DNA from: Flavobacterium cerinum
GTDB taxonomy: Bacteria; Bacteroidota; Bacteroidia; Flavobacteriales; Flavobacteriaceae
Direction: 5' to 3'
Length of the DNA: 64,000 bases
NCBI RefSeq assembly: GCF_024496085.1
Contig: NZ_CP101751.1
Span: forward strand, 2,046,001-2,110,000
Shown: positions 26,661 through 35,367 of the stretch, in pieces
How the letters are laid out: each line of letters starts with the position of its first letter
Numbering within the stretch: position 1 is the stretch's first letter
Notes under the pieces: model-generated
Told to the model about the DNA's origin: nothing
Seen by the model: only the letters and a program-made list of their open reading frames with translations
Databases searched by the model: none
Position numbers and translations under genes: made by a program

Positions 26661-27203
26661 TTAAACGGAATTTAAATATTCTTCAATTTTTTTTACGGCA
26701 TGATGATAGGAGGCTTTTAATGCTCCGACTGAAGTACCCAAAATCTCCGATATATCTTCGTATTTAAGTTCTTCAAAATACTTCATCTTAAAGACCAATT
26801 GTTGCTTTTCAGGCAATATCGCTACCGCTTTTTGTAACTTTAACTGGATTTCATCACCGTCATAATTCACATCAGCTTCAAGTTTACCCACTGCTTTAGA
26901 TTGTAATTCTTCACTGCTGATACCGGCTTTTCGTGCCCGTTGATTAATAAACGTAATCGCTTCGTTTGTGGCGATACGGTACATCCAGGAAAACAATTTA
27001 CTTTCACCTTTAAAATTACTCAGATTGTTAAAAACCTTGATAAAGGTATTTTGAAGGACATCATCAGTATCATCATGATCGAGTACAATATTTCGGATAT
27101 GACGATACAACGGCCGTTGGTATTCGGACAGCAATCTTCGAAACGCTTCATTTTGCGTTTTCGGATCGAGTAACTGACGGATAAAAATAGCTTCGTCCTG
27201 CAA
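26661..27203 (-). CDS. ECF RNA polymerase sigma factor
   Basis: A 180-residue ECF sigma factor with region 2 (DDVLQNTFIKVFNNLSNFKGESKLFSWMYRIATNEAI) and region 4 (LPEKQQLVFKMKYFEELKYEDISEILGTSVGALKASYHHAVKKIEEYL). It is first of three collinear genes with an anti-sigma-like membrane protein and a Spy-like protein, suggesting an envelope-stress circuit. The target promoters are unknown. Confidence 0.93.
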   Translation of the reverse strand: MQDEAIFIRQLLDPKTQNEAFRRLLSEYQRPLYRHIRNIVLDHDDTDDVLQNTFIKVFNNLSNFKGESKLFSWMYRIATNEAITFINQRARKAGISSEELQSKAVGKLEADVNYDGDEIQLKLQKAVAILPEKQQLVFKMKYFEELKYEDISEILGTSVGALKASYHHAVKKIEEYLNSV

Positions 27204-27300
27204 AAGCGATTGTTTTTATGGGTAAGACTAAAGATAACCGAAAAAGTTTAATCGATAAAATTCTTTTTCCGCAACCCGAAACGAATAATGGAATAAAGCG

Positions 27301-27308
27301 TACTTTTG
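27301..27308 (+). promoter_or_regulatory. -7 box of HAD hydrolase gene
   Basis: TACTTTTG fits TAnnTTTG and ends 18 bases before the ATG at 27327; no clear -33 TTG was found. Confidence 0.45.
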
Positions 27309-27326
27309 CAAAAACAACAACACGCT

Positions 27327-27992
27327 ATGGTTAAAACCGTAATTTTTGATATGGACGGGGTAATTGTCGATACCGAACCGGTTCATAAATATGCTTACTA
27401 CAAACACTTTTCGGAATTGGGTATCGAAGTTTCGGAAGAAATGTATGCCTCTTTCACCGGTAATTCGACCCGGAATGTTTTTCAGAAATTAAAAGAAACG
27501 TTTCATTTGTCGGATGATGTGGAAGAATTGATCCTGCGAAAACGCTTTCTTTTTAATGATGCTTTTGATACTAAGGAAGATCTGGAATTGATTGAAGGCG
27601 TAAAAAAACTGATCATTGATTTGCACGAAAACGGGATGCAACTGATTTTAGCTTCTTCGGCATCGAAAGGAACGATTGAAAGAGTGTTTAACCGATTTGA
27701 ACTGAATCCGTATTTTACACATAAAGTTAGCGGCGAGGATTTCCCGAAATCAAAACCGCACCCGGCTATTTTTCTTCATGCGGCATCGTTGTCTGTTGCT
27801 CCTATCGAACATTGTATTGTAATTGAAGATAGTACCAATGGTGTGAAAGCTTCTAAAGCTGCCGGAATATTTTGTCTGGCTTATAATAGTCCGAATTCTA
27901 AATTGCAAGATCTATCGGAAGCAGATTTTGAAATAGGACATTTTGATCAGGTCAATTACGATATAGTATCACAGATAAAAAAGAAAAAATAA
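27327..27992 (+). CDS. HAD family hydrolase, beta-phosphoglucomutase-like
   Basis: A 221-residue HAD phosphatase or phosphomutase. Motif I FDMDGVIVDTEPVH is at the N-terminus, motif II Ser is in ILASSASKGT, the Lys is in FPKSKPHPAIF, and motif IV is VIEDSTNGVKASKAAG. The helical cap between motifs I and II is as in beta-phosphoglucomutase and related sugar-phosphate phosphatases. The substrate is not predictable. A start at 27306 lies within the promoter; ATG 27327 (MVKTVIFDMDG) is preferred. Confidence 0.9.
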   Translation: MVKTVIFDMDGVIVDTEPVHKYAYYKHFSELGIEVSEEMYASFTGNSTRNVFQKLKETFHLSDDVEELILRKRFLFNDAFDTKEDLELIEGVKKLIIDLHENGMQLILASSASKGTIERVFNRFELNPYFTHKVSGEDFPKSKPHPAIFLHAASLSVAPIEHCIVIEDSTNGVKASKAAGIFCLAYNSPNSKLQDLSEADFEIGHFDQVNYDIVSQIKKKK

Positions 27993-27996
27993 AAGC

Positions 27997-28024
27997 AGCC
28001 GTGGGTTTATCCTACGGCTTTTTT
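27997..28024. terminator. Bidirectional terminator overlapping photolyase 3' end
   Basis: The stem AGCCGTGGG/CCTACGGCT (one G-T pair) with a 5-nt loop is followed by TTTTTT. The minus-strand photolyase stop codon lies inside the loop region. Confidence 0.85.
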
Positions 28025-29320
28025 ATAGGTTGTCAGACATCTTTCGCGTGCCGTTTTATGATCCACAATCGGTAACGGATAAGCAGCTGTTCCCAGTTCC
28101 GGGATCCATTTTTTGATATAGTCCAGGTTTTTGTCAAATTTTTTAATTTGCTCGGTAGGATTAAAGATTCTGAAATAAGGCGCGGCATCTACACCGGAAC
28201 CGGCTGCCCATTGCCAGTTTCCAACATTGCTGGCTTGTTCATAATCGAGAAGTTTCTGCGCAAAATAAGTTTCGCCCCAACGCCAGTCAATCAATAAATG
28301 TTTACAAAGAAAACTGGCAACAATCATTCGTACCCGATTGTGCATATGTCCGGTCGCATTGAGTTCGCGCATTCCGGCATCAACAAAAGGATATCCGGTT
28401 TTACCGTCACACCATTTCTGAAACAAGGTCTCATCATTACTCCATTGGATGGCATCGTATTTTTCTTTAAAACTGCGATTGACCGTATGTGGGAAATGCC
28501 ATAAAATTTGCATAAAAAATTCCCGCCAGATCAGTTCGTTCAAAAACGTTTGATTGCGAAATGTAGCAGCAAACCGAGCCATTTGTCGGATACTGACAGC
28601 ACCAAAGCGAAGATGGGGTCCTAACATTGAAGTTCCTGAAATCGCCGGGAAATTCCGGGTTTCTTCATAGTGTTCGATCAGCTTATCGGAAATGTCATAA
28701 GGTTGCATCGCAATTTCAGAACGACGGAACCCGATAGTACCAAGATCCGGAAACGGATAGGAATGCGAAACCAAATTGTTTAATAAAGTTTCCGAAGGAT
28801 AAAAAGGAAGGTTGGTTTTGTAAAAATGTTCTTTCCACTTTTTTGAATAAGGCGTATAGACAACATAAGGTGTGCCGTCATCTTTTACAATTTCTTTCTT
28901 CTCAAAAATCACCTGATCTTTAGCCGTTTTAAACGCAATATCGTTTTCTTTTAATAACGTATATATTGCAGTATCCCGTTTGCGTGCGGAAGGTTCATAA
29001 TCATGATTGGTATAAACGGTTCGGATCTGATTTTCCGTGATCAGTTTTCGGAATATACTAACCGGTTCCCCATAAAAAACAGCAAGTGATTTCCCTTTTC
29101 CGGATAATTGTTGCTGTATTTTTGTCAGCAATTCATAAATAAAGGACACGCGCGCGTCATCGGCCGGTAATTGAGAAAGAATGTCAGTATCAAAAATAAA
29201 TATGGGAAGTACCGGATTCTCACTGTTCAAAGCGTGAAAAAGACCAATATTGTCCGTGAGGCGTAAATCACGTCGAAACCAGAAAATGTTGATGGTTTGT
29301 TGCATGTTGTGTTTTTGCAT
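28007..29320 (-). CDS. phr: Deoxyribodipyrimidine photolyase (class I)
   Basis: A 437-residue blue-light DNA repair enzyme that reverses cyclobutane pyrimidine dimers using FADH-. The N-terminal alpha/beta domain (INIFWFRRDLRLTDN) binds the antenna pigment. The C-terminal FAD domain shows ELIWREFFMQILWHFP, FVDAGMRELNATGHMHNRVRM and WQWAAGSGVDAAPYFRIFNP. The longer frame to 29386 would run into the SRPBCC gene; ATG 29320 or 29305 is preferred. Five bases separate it from the SRPBCC gene upstream, indicating an operon. Confidence 0.93.
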   Translation of the reverse strand: MQKHNMQQTINIFWFRRDLRLTDNIGLFHALNSENPVLPIFIFDTDILSQLPADDARVSFIYELLTKIQQQLSGKGKSLAVFYGEPVSIFRKLITENQIRTVYTNHDYEPSARKRDTAIYTLLKENDIAFKTAKDQVIFEKKEIVKDDGTPYVVYTPYSKKWKEHFYKTNLPFYPSETLLNNLVSHSYPFPDLGTIGFRRSEIAMQPYDISDKLIEHYEETRNFPAISGTSMLGPHLRFGAVSIRQMARFAATFRNQTFLNELIWREFFMQILWHFPHTVNRSFKEKYDAIQWSNDETLFQKWCDGKTGYPFVDAGMRELNATGHMHNRVRMIVASFLCKHLLIDWRWGETYFAQKLLDYEQASNVGNWQWAAGSGVDAAPYFRIFNPTEQIKKFDKNLDYIKKWIPELGTAAYPLPIVDHKTARERCLTTYKKAVG

Positions 29321-29324
29321 TAGT

Positions 29325-29792
29325 TTATTCCGGATATCGGCCGAATAGTTGTTCCAGTTTTTTCTTTCGGAAATCGAAAATAGCATTTAGTTTCGGGCGT
29401 ACCAAAAACGGATGAAAGAGATTCCCGATAAAACCGAAAGGAACCTTATAATGAATAAGGTCTTCCATTTCGATACCGCCTTCGATTTCACGGAAAAAAT
29501 GTTTGTGATGCCAAAATTGATACGGACCGAATCGCTGTTCATCCACAAAATAAGCATTTGTTTCCATATGGGTGATTTCAGTTACCCATTGCATCGTTAT
29601 ACCGCGAAACGGACTGATTTTATAATGGATAATTTGTCCGGAAAACATCATACGGTCATCTCCGGATAAAGTTCTGAATTTCATATCGTCCGGTGTAATC
29701 GTATTCAGATTCGACGGATCGGAAAAAAAAGCCCAGGCTTCTGCTATAGAAATCGGGAGTTTTTGACGGGTATGTAAAGTATAAAGGCTCAT
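29325..29792 (-). CDS. SRPBCC-family ligand-binding protein
   Basis: A 155-residue START/SRPBCC-like protein (YTLHTRQKLPISIAEAWAFFSDPSNLNTITPDDMKF, then EMEDLIHYKVPFGFIGNLFHP). Proteins of this subgroup often sit directly beside photolyase genes; a role in binding a hydrophobic or pigment ligand is possible. ATG 29792 (MSLYTLHTRQ) is chosen over the longer frame to 29843 because the -7 box at 29801 lies between them. Confidence 0.83.
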   Translation of the reverse strand: MSLYTLHTRQKLPISIAEAWAFFSDPSNLNTITPDDMKFRTLSGDDRMMFSGQIIHYKISPFRGITMQWVTEITHMETNAYFVDEQRFGPYQFWHHKHFFREIEGGIEMEDLIHYKVPFGFIGNLFHPFLVRPKLNAIFDFRKKKLEQLFGRYPE

Positions 29793-29800
29793 GTTTACAA

Positions 29801-29808
29801 CAAAATTA
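29801..29808 (-). promoter_or_regulatory. -7 box of SRPBCC-photolyase operon
   Basis: On the minus strand it reads TAATTTTG, eight bases before the ATG at 29792. It supports the shorter start; the leader would be very short. Confidence 0.4.
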
Positions 29809-29922
29809 CAAATGTTTGCTTTGATGCCGGATACAATCCGCAACGGTTTTTTCTTTTACATTAAAATTAACATTTTAAGTGCCTTTTTTTAGTATTTTCG
29901 TCTGAAAATAAACAAAATAATT

Positions 29923-30768
29923 ATGAAGAGAATTATTATAACTGCGGCTTTTTTTATAGCAACTTTAGCTATTGAGGCTCAGGTAAAAACACCACAAGCC
30001 AGTCCTAAAGCAGAAATAGAGCAGGTAGTGGGATTAACGCAGGTAGAATTGGATTATTCGCGTCCGACAGCTAAAGGGCGTGGTGTATTCGGAGAATTGG
30101 TTCCTTACGGAAAAGTATGGAGAACCGGTGCGAATGCTAATACAACCGTTTCATTTAGCGATGATGTTGTTATTGACGGTAAAACGTTGAAAAAAGGAAA
30201 ATATGCATTATATACGTTACCGAAAGCAGATTCATGGGACGTTATTTTCTATACGGAAACGAATAACTGGGGAACACCTCAGAAATGGGATGATTCAAAA
30301 GTTGCGTTACGTACAACTGTAAAACCGGAAACTTTAGGAAGAAAAGTAGAAACGTTTACAATTACGGTTAACAATATTGATAATGATTTCGGAAGCCTTG
30401 AAATTTCATGGGAGAAAACATTAATCGCAGTTAAATTCGGAGTGCCTACTCAGAAAGCAGCGATGAAAAGTATCGAAGATGCATTGGCCGGACCAAAAGC
30501 GGATGATTATTTCTCAGCTGCACAATATTACTATCAGTCAGGTGCTGATATGAATAAAGCATTAGACTGGGTAAATAAAGCTATCGGTGGAAAACCGGAA
30601 GCACCTTTCTGGTATTTACGTTTAAAATCGTTAATTCAGGCAAAACTGGGTGATAAAAAAGGAGCTATCGAAACAGCTAAATTATCACAGGCAGGTGCTG
30701 AAAAAGAGAATAATGCTGACTATGTGAAAATGAATAAAGATTCAATTTTAGAATGGTCTAAAAAATAA
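29923..30768 (+). CDS. DUF2911 exported protein with TPR-like tail
   Basis: A 281-residue periplasmic protein with signal peptide (to about residue 19, EAQ). The DUF2911 domain (about 25-175) has the hallmarks QVELDYSRPTAKGRGVFGELVPYGKVWRTGANA and GKYALYTLP. The C-terminal part (about 190-281) looks like TPR helices (KALDWVNKAIGG, PFWYLRLKSLIQAKLGDKKGAIETAKLS). Function unknown; abundant in Bacteroidota. Single-gene unit. Confidence 0.88.
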   Translation: MKRIIITAAFFIATLAIEAQVKTPQASPKAEIEQVVGLTQVELDYSRPTAKGRGVFGELVPYGKVWRTGANANTTVSFSDDVVIDGKTLKKGKYALYTLPKADSWDVIFYTETNNWGTPQKWDDSKVALRTTVKPETLGRKVETFTITVNNIDNDFGSLEISWEKTLIAVKFGVPTQKAAMKSIEDALAGPKADDYFSAAQYYYQSGADMNKALDWVNKAIGGKPEAPFWYLRLKSLIQAKLGDKKGAIETAKLSQAGAEKENNADYVKMNKDSILEWSKK

Positions 30769-30787
30769 TACCGCTTTTAGCGAACGG

Positions 30788-30814
30788 AAGCCGACTTTTA
30801 AGTCGGCTTTTTTT
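30788..30814. terminator. Intrinsic terminator after DUF2911 gene
   Basis: A 9-bp perfect stem AAGCCGACT/AGTCGGCTT with a 4-nt loop is followed by TTTTT. It is convergent with the cytochrome gene, whose stop lies at its edge. Confidence 0.88.
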
Positions 30815-31769
30815 ATGACTTTTTTAGTTGATCAAGACTCTTGATATAGGTTTTAATCAACGCCAGCCCATTGGGATCGGTGATGGTAGTGCCAAGCTTA
30901 GGCATATGTAATTCACCCGAAGTTTCCATACGGAATAGAATGTTTAATCGTTGACGGGCAATACCTGTTTTTTTATATGGGATTTCATAGGCTAAATACA
31001 AATTTTTAAAACCTGCCATTCCGGATGGATTATGACAATGGGCACAATTAATGTCCATATAAGCCCGCGCTCGTTTTTCTAAAGATTCCGTCGGATCATT
31101 ATAATCCGGTAGTTTAGTATTGATGCTTTGCTTTGTGATACGTTGTTTACGGTGCAGATAATCCAATTGCGAAACCGTTTCGCCGTTTCGGATAACCATT
31201 CTGTTCAGATTACGAATCTTGGGTCCGATGGGTTGTAGCGTTCCGTTGTGCCGATGACAAGCTGTACATTCCGCTTCTGAAGGAATAGTATAGTGTATCG
31301 TTGCTTTATTTTTTCGTTTTACAGCTACGGTTGCGCCCTTTGAGATTAAGTAGGCTTCTGTTTGTGTAGCATTCCATTGATAGGTAGCCGCATTCCATTG
31401 CTCATTTTTTAAATACAATACCCGGGTTTCTATAATTTGTCCTTCGTAGTAAAAAGTTTTGGCTAGTAAAGATTCTTCCGGAAATTGAGGCAGTCCGCCA
31501 TCAACGTTTTTGAGTTTGGTGCCTTTCGGTAGTCTTAAAAGACGTTGTTTTTCAGCATGATCGGTAAATAGCGTACTGTTTAATTCCAGTTGCTCAATAC
31601 TATCATTAGGAATCAGATCTTGTAACGAACCTTTAAACAATCGTAATTCGGATAAACGATTCGGAAATTGATAATTGTTAGTTATCGGGCGATGGTATTG
31701 CCTACCCAAATAGGCTATTCCTATTGCTATAAGAAGCAGACCAATTACAATCGGTTTGGATGATCGCAT
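30813..31769 (-). CDS. SO2930-type di-haem c-type cytochrome
   Basis: A 318-residue membrane-anchored cytochrome. An N-terminal helix (about 6-21) is followed by two haem motifs, CTACH (168-172) and CAHCH (242-246). The TLFTDHAEKQRLLRLPKGTKL segment and IPSEAECTACHRHNG are characteristic of the SO_2930 family. The start at 31769 (MRSSKPIVIG) is 13 bases after the upstream membrane gene; a longer frame to 31841 would overlap that gene. The two probably form an electron-transfer pair of unknown partner. Confidence 0.85.
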   Translation of the reverse strand: MRSSKPIVIGLLLIAIGIAYLGRQYHRPITNNYQFPNRLSELRLFKGSLQDLIPNDSIEQLELNSTLFTDHAEKQRLLRLPKGTKLKNVDGGLPQFPEESLLAKTFYYEGQIIETRVLYLKNEQWNAATYQWNATQTEAYLISKGATVAVKRKNKATIHYTIPSEAECTACHRHNGTLQPIGPKIRNLNRMVIRNGETVSQLDYLHRKQRITKQSINTKLPDYNDPTESLEKRARAYMDINCAHCHNPSGMAGFKNLYLAYEIPYKKTGIARQRLNILFRMETSGELHMPKLGTTITDPNGLALIKTYIKSLDQLKKS

Positions 31770-31782
31770 TCGGATTAAAGTT

Positions 31783-32247
31783 TTAGAAAGGACGTAGTAA
31801 CGGACGGGAAGCCAACGGTGAAAAAGGCCATGGAATGGCAATAAAAATCAGTACTAATCCCAGTGTAAACCAGGTCAACATCGTTCTGTATTTTTGAGTG
31901 TCGTCGGTTTGTCGCTTTGCTTTCGCGGAACCGATCGAAATAAAAAGAATCGCTATAAACATCAGTATGATATGAATGACCCCGAAAAATAAGGCTTCCG
32001 TATTCAAATTTCCGGATTTATAAGTATCATAAAAGTACGATACAAACGGACTCTGCGTATACAACAGCATTCCGATTACTAGCTGAATATGCGATATCGT
32101 AGCTGTCCAATGGCGTAAGTGATTCACGCTTTTACTAAACGCCGACTTTTTTATATATCCGAAAGCAGCTACGCCTATGGCTAGTAAGAGTGAAAGCAAT
32201 ACGAACCATCGAAATAAAGAATGAAGTGATAAAAGTATAGGATACAT
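31783..32247 (-). CDS. Four-helix membrane protein, cytochrome-b-like
   Basis: A 154-residue integral membrane protein with four predicted helices. His residues occur at helix ends (LHSLFRW near residue 9; LRHWTATISHIQLVIGMLLY; FFGVIHIILMF), compatible with haem-b ligation. Such proteins are sometimes labelled cytochrome B in Bacteroidota. It sits directly upstream of the SO2930-type cytochrome gene, which strengthens an electron-transfer role. Haem binding is inference. Confidence 0.65.
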   Translation of the reverse strand: MYPILLSLHSLFRWFVLLSLLLAIGVAAFGYIKKSAFSKSVNHLRHWTATISHIQLVIGMLLYTQSPFVSYFYDTYKSGNLNTEALFFGVIHIILMFIAILFISIGSAKAKRQTDDTQKYRTMLTWFTLGLVLIFIAIPWPFSPLASRPLLRPF

Positions 32248-32277
32248 ACTGTTTTATTTTGTCTGACAAAGGTATCT

Positions 32278-32307
32278 AAAAAAACATACTAATTAGTATG
32301 TTTTTTT
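32278..32307. promoter_or_regulatory. 30-bp perfect palindrome, TetR-type operator candidate
   Basis: A perfect palindrome centred between 32292 and 32293 with core ACATACTAATTAGTATGT, extended by A and T runs to 15 paired bases per arm. It lies 31 bases upstream of the minus-strand membrane gene (32247) and 88 bases before the plus-strand protease gene (32395). The continuous, spacerless symmetry suits a TetR-family dimer. It is too AT-rich to be a convincing terminator. Confidence 0.6.
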
Positions 32308-32394
32308 GATTTAAATACAGAAATGAAAGAAAATACGTTCTTGATCATATAAAACGATACGAGTAGAGTATCTTTAAAAAATTAATTTTAGAAG

Positions 32395-33696
32395 ATGAAA
32401 AAAACGTTATTCTCCTGTTTATGTCTGTTTATGCTTTCAGAATCGTATGCACAGAAAGCTAAGAATGATATTATTACAACAGATATTGATCATTTTTGGG
32501 AAGCGTATGATGCTATACTGGCAACAAAAGATAGTGCCCGCCAATATGAATTACTGCAAAAATTATATTTAGATAAAGGAACGGATGGATTAAAGTACAT
32601 CCGGCAACGACGACGTTATACGGCTAAAGATTATATAGATGCCATTAATAAATATCCGGCGTTCTGGAAATCAATCCGAAAAAATACCAATAGCGTTGCT
32701 AAACTTAGTCCGAAAATATTAAAGGATATTGCACGCTTAAAAGAAGCTTATCCGGAATTGCAACCGTCTCCGATTTATTTTACGGTAGGGGCGTTTCGAA
32801 CGAACGGTACGATTTCTAATCACAATGTATTGATCGGAAGTGAAATGGCTCTGGCGGATAAAAGTGTCAATGCAACGGAACTTCCGGAACATTTACAGGC
32901 ATTTTATACGACCTTAAATCCGATAGATGATATTGCGCTTTTGTGTACACATGAATATGTACATACACAACAAAAAGAAATGACCGATAAGTTATTGTAT
33001 TATTGTTTGTATGAAGGAGTCGCAGAATTTGTATCCACTAAAGTTACCGGAAAACCGTCTTACACGCCGGCAATTGAATTTGGAAAAAAGAACGAAGCAC
33101 GTGTTAAAGCTCGTTTCGAAAAAGACATGTATCAAATTGACAATGCGTATAACTGGCTTTGGGGAACAAATCGGAATGAATTAAAAGAACGGGATCTGGG
33201 CTACTATATCGGATACTCGATTTGTGAAAACTATTACAATCAGGCAAAAGATAAGAAAAAGGCAATCAAAGAGATGATCGAACTGGATTATAACAATGAA
33301 GCGCAAATGGATGCCTTTGTAGATCAAACCGGATTCTTTTCCCGTACTGTAAAACAGATCAGTGAAGATTATGAGAAAATGAGGCCAACGGTTACTGAAG
33401 TAAAACCTGCTGCTAGCGGAAAAGATCTTATTCCGGCCGGTCGGATCACTGTTACATTGACATTCTCTGAAGAAATGGATAAAAATTTCAGAGGATTTGA
33501 TTTCGGACCACTTGGAAAAGAGCATGTTTTGTTAGTCGATAAAATAATCGGTTTTTCAGAAGACGGGCTTTCCTTTAGCTTTGAAACCAAACTCGAACCC
33601 GGTAAGCAGTATCAGTCTACGGCAACCGCAAGATTTCGAAATAAAGACGGCATTATGATGCGTCCTTTCCTGATTGATCTTACAACAGCAAAATAA
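32395..33696 (+). CDS. Putative secreted zinc protease with C-terminal Ig-like domain
   Basis: A 433-residue protein with signal peptide (to about residue 20, AQ). The HExxH motif is His186-Glu187-Tyr-Val-His190 (CTHEYVHTQQ), with a candidate third ligand or catalytic acid in LYEGVAEFVS (Glu207 or Glu211), as in DUF2268-like or gluzincin proteases. The C-terminus (about 345-433) reads as an Ig-like beta domain (GRITVTLTFSEEMDKNF, GKQYQSTATARFRNKDG). The substrate is unknown. It is divergent from the cytochrome pair across the palindrome. Confidence 0.75.
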   Translation: MKKTLFSCLCLFMLSESYAQKAKNDIITTDIDHFWEAYDAILATKDSARQYELLQKLYLDKGTDGLKYIRQRRRYTAKDYIDAINKYPAFWKSIRKNTNSVAKLSPKILKDIARLKEAYPELQPSPIYFTVGAFRTNGTISNHNVLIGSEMALADKSVNATELPEHLQAFYTTLNPIDDIALLCTHEYVHTQQKEMTDKLLYYCLYEGVAEFVSTKVTGKPSYTPAIEFGKKNEARVKARFEKDMYQIDNAYNWLWGTNRNELKERDLGYYIGYSICENYYNQAKDKKKAIKEMIELDYNNEAQMDAFVDQTGFFSRTVKQISEDYEKMRPTVTEVKPAASGKDLIPAGRITVTLTFSEEMDKNFRGFDFGPLGKEHVLLVDKIIGFSEDGLSFSFETKLEPGKQYQSTATARFRNKDGIMMRPFLIDLTTAK

Positions 33697-33770
33697 TTAT
33701 AAAAAATTGTCCTTTTTCTAAAAGTTCAATTGTCATACATACGGATAACAATAATTTAAAAACGAATGTT

Positions 33771-34130
33771 ATGAAAGAATTTTTAATGCTGATCCGCGAA
33801 AGTGTGGATTACGGAAATTTTTCTGCTGAGGAAATGCAGGAAGATATTGAAAAACATATGGAATGGGTGGCTTCGTTAGCCGATAAAGGACACTTTAAAG
33901 AGGGAAATCCGCTTGAAGCTGAAGGATGCTGTATTCGCGGAAAAGAACGGATCATCACAGACGGGCCTTATATTGAAACAAAAGAATGCATCAGCGGATT
34001 TTATTTTCTACTGGCGCATTCACTGGAAGAAGCACGGGAAATCGCAAAAGGATGTCCGTCATTAGAACTCGGAGCAATGGTGGAAATCCGACCGGTTATG
34101 GCTACTGATGATGAAGCATTCGGAGGATAA
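33771..34130 (+). CDS. YCII/DGPF-domain protein
   Basis: A 119-residue YCII-related (DGPF) protein: MKEFLMLIRESVDYGNFS, then RIITDGPYIETKECISGFYFLLAHSLEEAREIAKGCP and EVRP-like end. Its gene overlaps the start of an ECF42-type sigma gene by 23 bases. DGPF proteins are the recurrent partners of ECF42 sigma factors; they have been considered as modulators, but mechanism is unclear. Confidence 0.9.
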   Translation: MKEFLMLIRESVDYGNFSAEEMQEDIEKHMEWVASLADKGHFKEGNPLEAEGCCIRGKERIITDGPYIETKECISGFYFLLAHSLEEAREIAKGCPSLELGAMVEIRPVMATDDEAFGG

Positions 34131-35367
34131 ACAACCGATTAATCACTTAACGGCACATCTTTTCCGTGAAAATGCGGGAAAGATGACAGCCGTATTGTCC
34201 CGATGGTATGGAATTGAAAACCTGGATTGTATTACCGATGCGATACAGGATACTTTTGAATCGGCTATTTTAAAATGGCGGTATTCCGGAGTGCCGGATA
34301 ATCCTGCTGCCTGGCTCATGAGGGTCGCCCGCAATACGACCATTAACCAACTGAAACGGAACCGCAAAACGACTTCGTTAACCGAAATTGATAATATCAA
34401 AAAAACAGAACCGGATGTTGTTTTTTCAGATCATGAAATAACAGATAGTCAGTTTTGTTTGTTACTGGCTTGTTGTCGGTTGGAATTGTCTGTTCAAAAG
34501 CGAATTATCATTACGTTACATATTCTTTGTGGTTTCGGAACCAAAGAAATTGCAAATGCCTTATTGATGTCGGATGATGCCATTAAAAAAGCGTTATACC
34601 GCGCTAAAGCGGATCTGAAAAATAAACAGCAATTATTTGTAAATCCGGGGCAACAGGATATACAGACTCATATCACGTTACTACATACCTTGTTGTATCT
34701 TTTGTTTAACGAAGGATATAAAGTAACAAACGGAAAAACAGGAATTAATACCGATTTGTGTTATGAAGCGATTCGGCTGCTAAAAATGGTTCGGGAATAT
34801 GATCCGACGCATACAGAAACAAACGGACTGCTGGCGTTGTTGTTTTTTACAATTGCCCGATTTCCGGCGCGTATGACTACAACCGGCGAATGGCTTACGT
34901 TGGCGGAGCAGGACCGAAACTTATGGAATGATAAATTGATAGCGGAAGGCTTTTATTATTTAAATCACGCTCGTCCGGAAAAGGAGTTAAATGCCTATTA
35001 CCTGGAAGCTTTGATCGCTTCGTTACATTGTACTGCTCCGAATTTTGATCAAACCAACTGGACACAAATTGTTTATCTGTATCGTCAGTTGGAAGTACTA
35101 CAGCCCGATTCCGTCTTGTTACGCCTTAATCGGATCGTCGCTGAAATGCATGTTGAGATGAACTTTGAATTATTGGAAGCAATAGACCGGTTGGAAACGT
35201 TACTAACCAACGAAGATCGTTTTGTATTCCTGACGGCTAAAGCTTACGGCTATAAAAAACTGGACGATACCATAATGGCGGCCAATTGGTATCGTGAAGC
35301 ATTGTCTTATGCCAAAACGGAAATAGATAGGACCTTTATACTGAAAAAGTTGGCTTCAGATCAGTAA
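34108..35367 (+). CDS. ECF42-type sigma factor with C-terminal helical extension
   Basis: A 419-residue sigma factor. Sigma region 2 (ITDAIQDTFESAILKWRYSGVPDNPAAWLMRVARNTTINQLKR) and region 4 (LEIANALLMSDDAIKKALYRAKADLK-like helix) occupy the first about 180 residues. The rest is a long helical, TPR-like DUF6596 extension (LLYLLFNEGYKVTNGK, AYYLEALIASLHC, YRQLEVLQPDSVLLRLNRIVAEM). This layout and the preceding YCII gene define the ECF42 group, whose extension replaces a classical anti-sigma factor. Either of two adjacent ATGs may start it. Confidence 0.9.
   Translation: MMKHSEDKQPINHLTAHLFRENAGKMTAVLSRWYGIENLDCITDAIQDTFESAILKWRYSGVPDNPAAWLMRVARNTTINQLKRNRKTTSLTEIDNIKKTEPDVVFSDHEITDSQFCLLLACCRLELSVQKRIIITLHILCGFGTKEIANALLMSDDAIKKALYRAKADLKNKQQLFVNPGQQDIQTHITLLHTLLYLLFNEGYKVTNGKTGINTDLCYEAIRLLKMVREYDPTHTETNGLLALLFFTIARFPARMTTTGEWLTLAEQDRNLWNDKLIAEGFYYLNHARPEKELNAYYLEALIASLHCTAPNFDQTNWTQIVYLYRQLEVLQPDSVLLRLNRIVAEMHVEMNFELLEAIDRLETLLTNEDRFVFLTAKAYGYKKLDDTIMAANWYREALSYAKTEIDRTFILKKLASDQ

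Noticed and set aside
32278..32307. Palindrome as an intrinsic terminator
   Set aside because: It lies between divergent genes, has almost no GC pairs, and its symmetry is spacerless; an operator is more likely.
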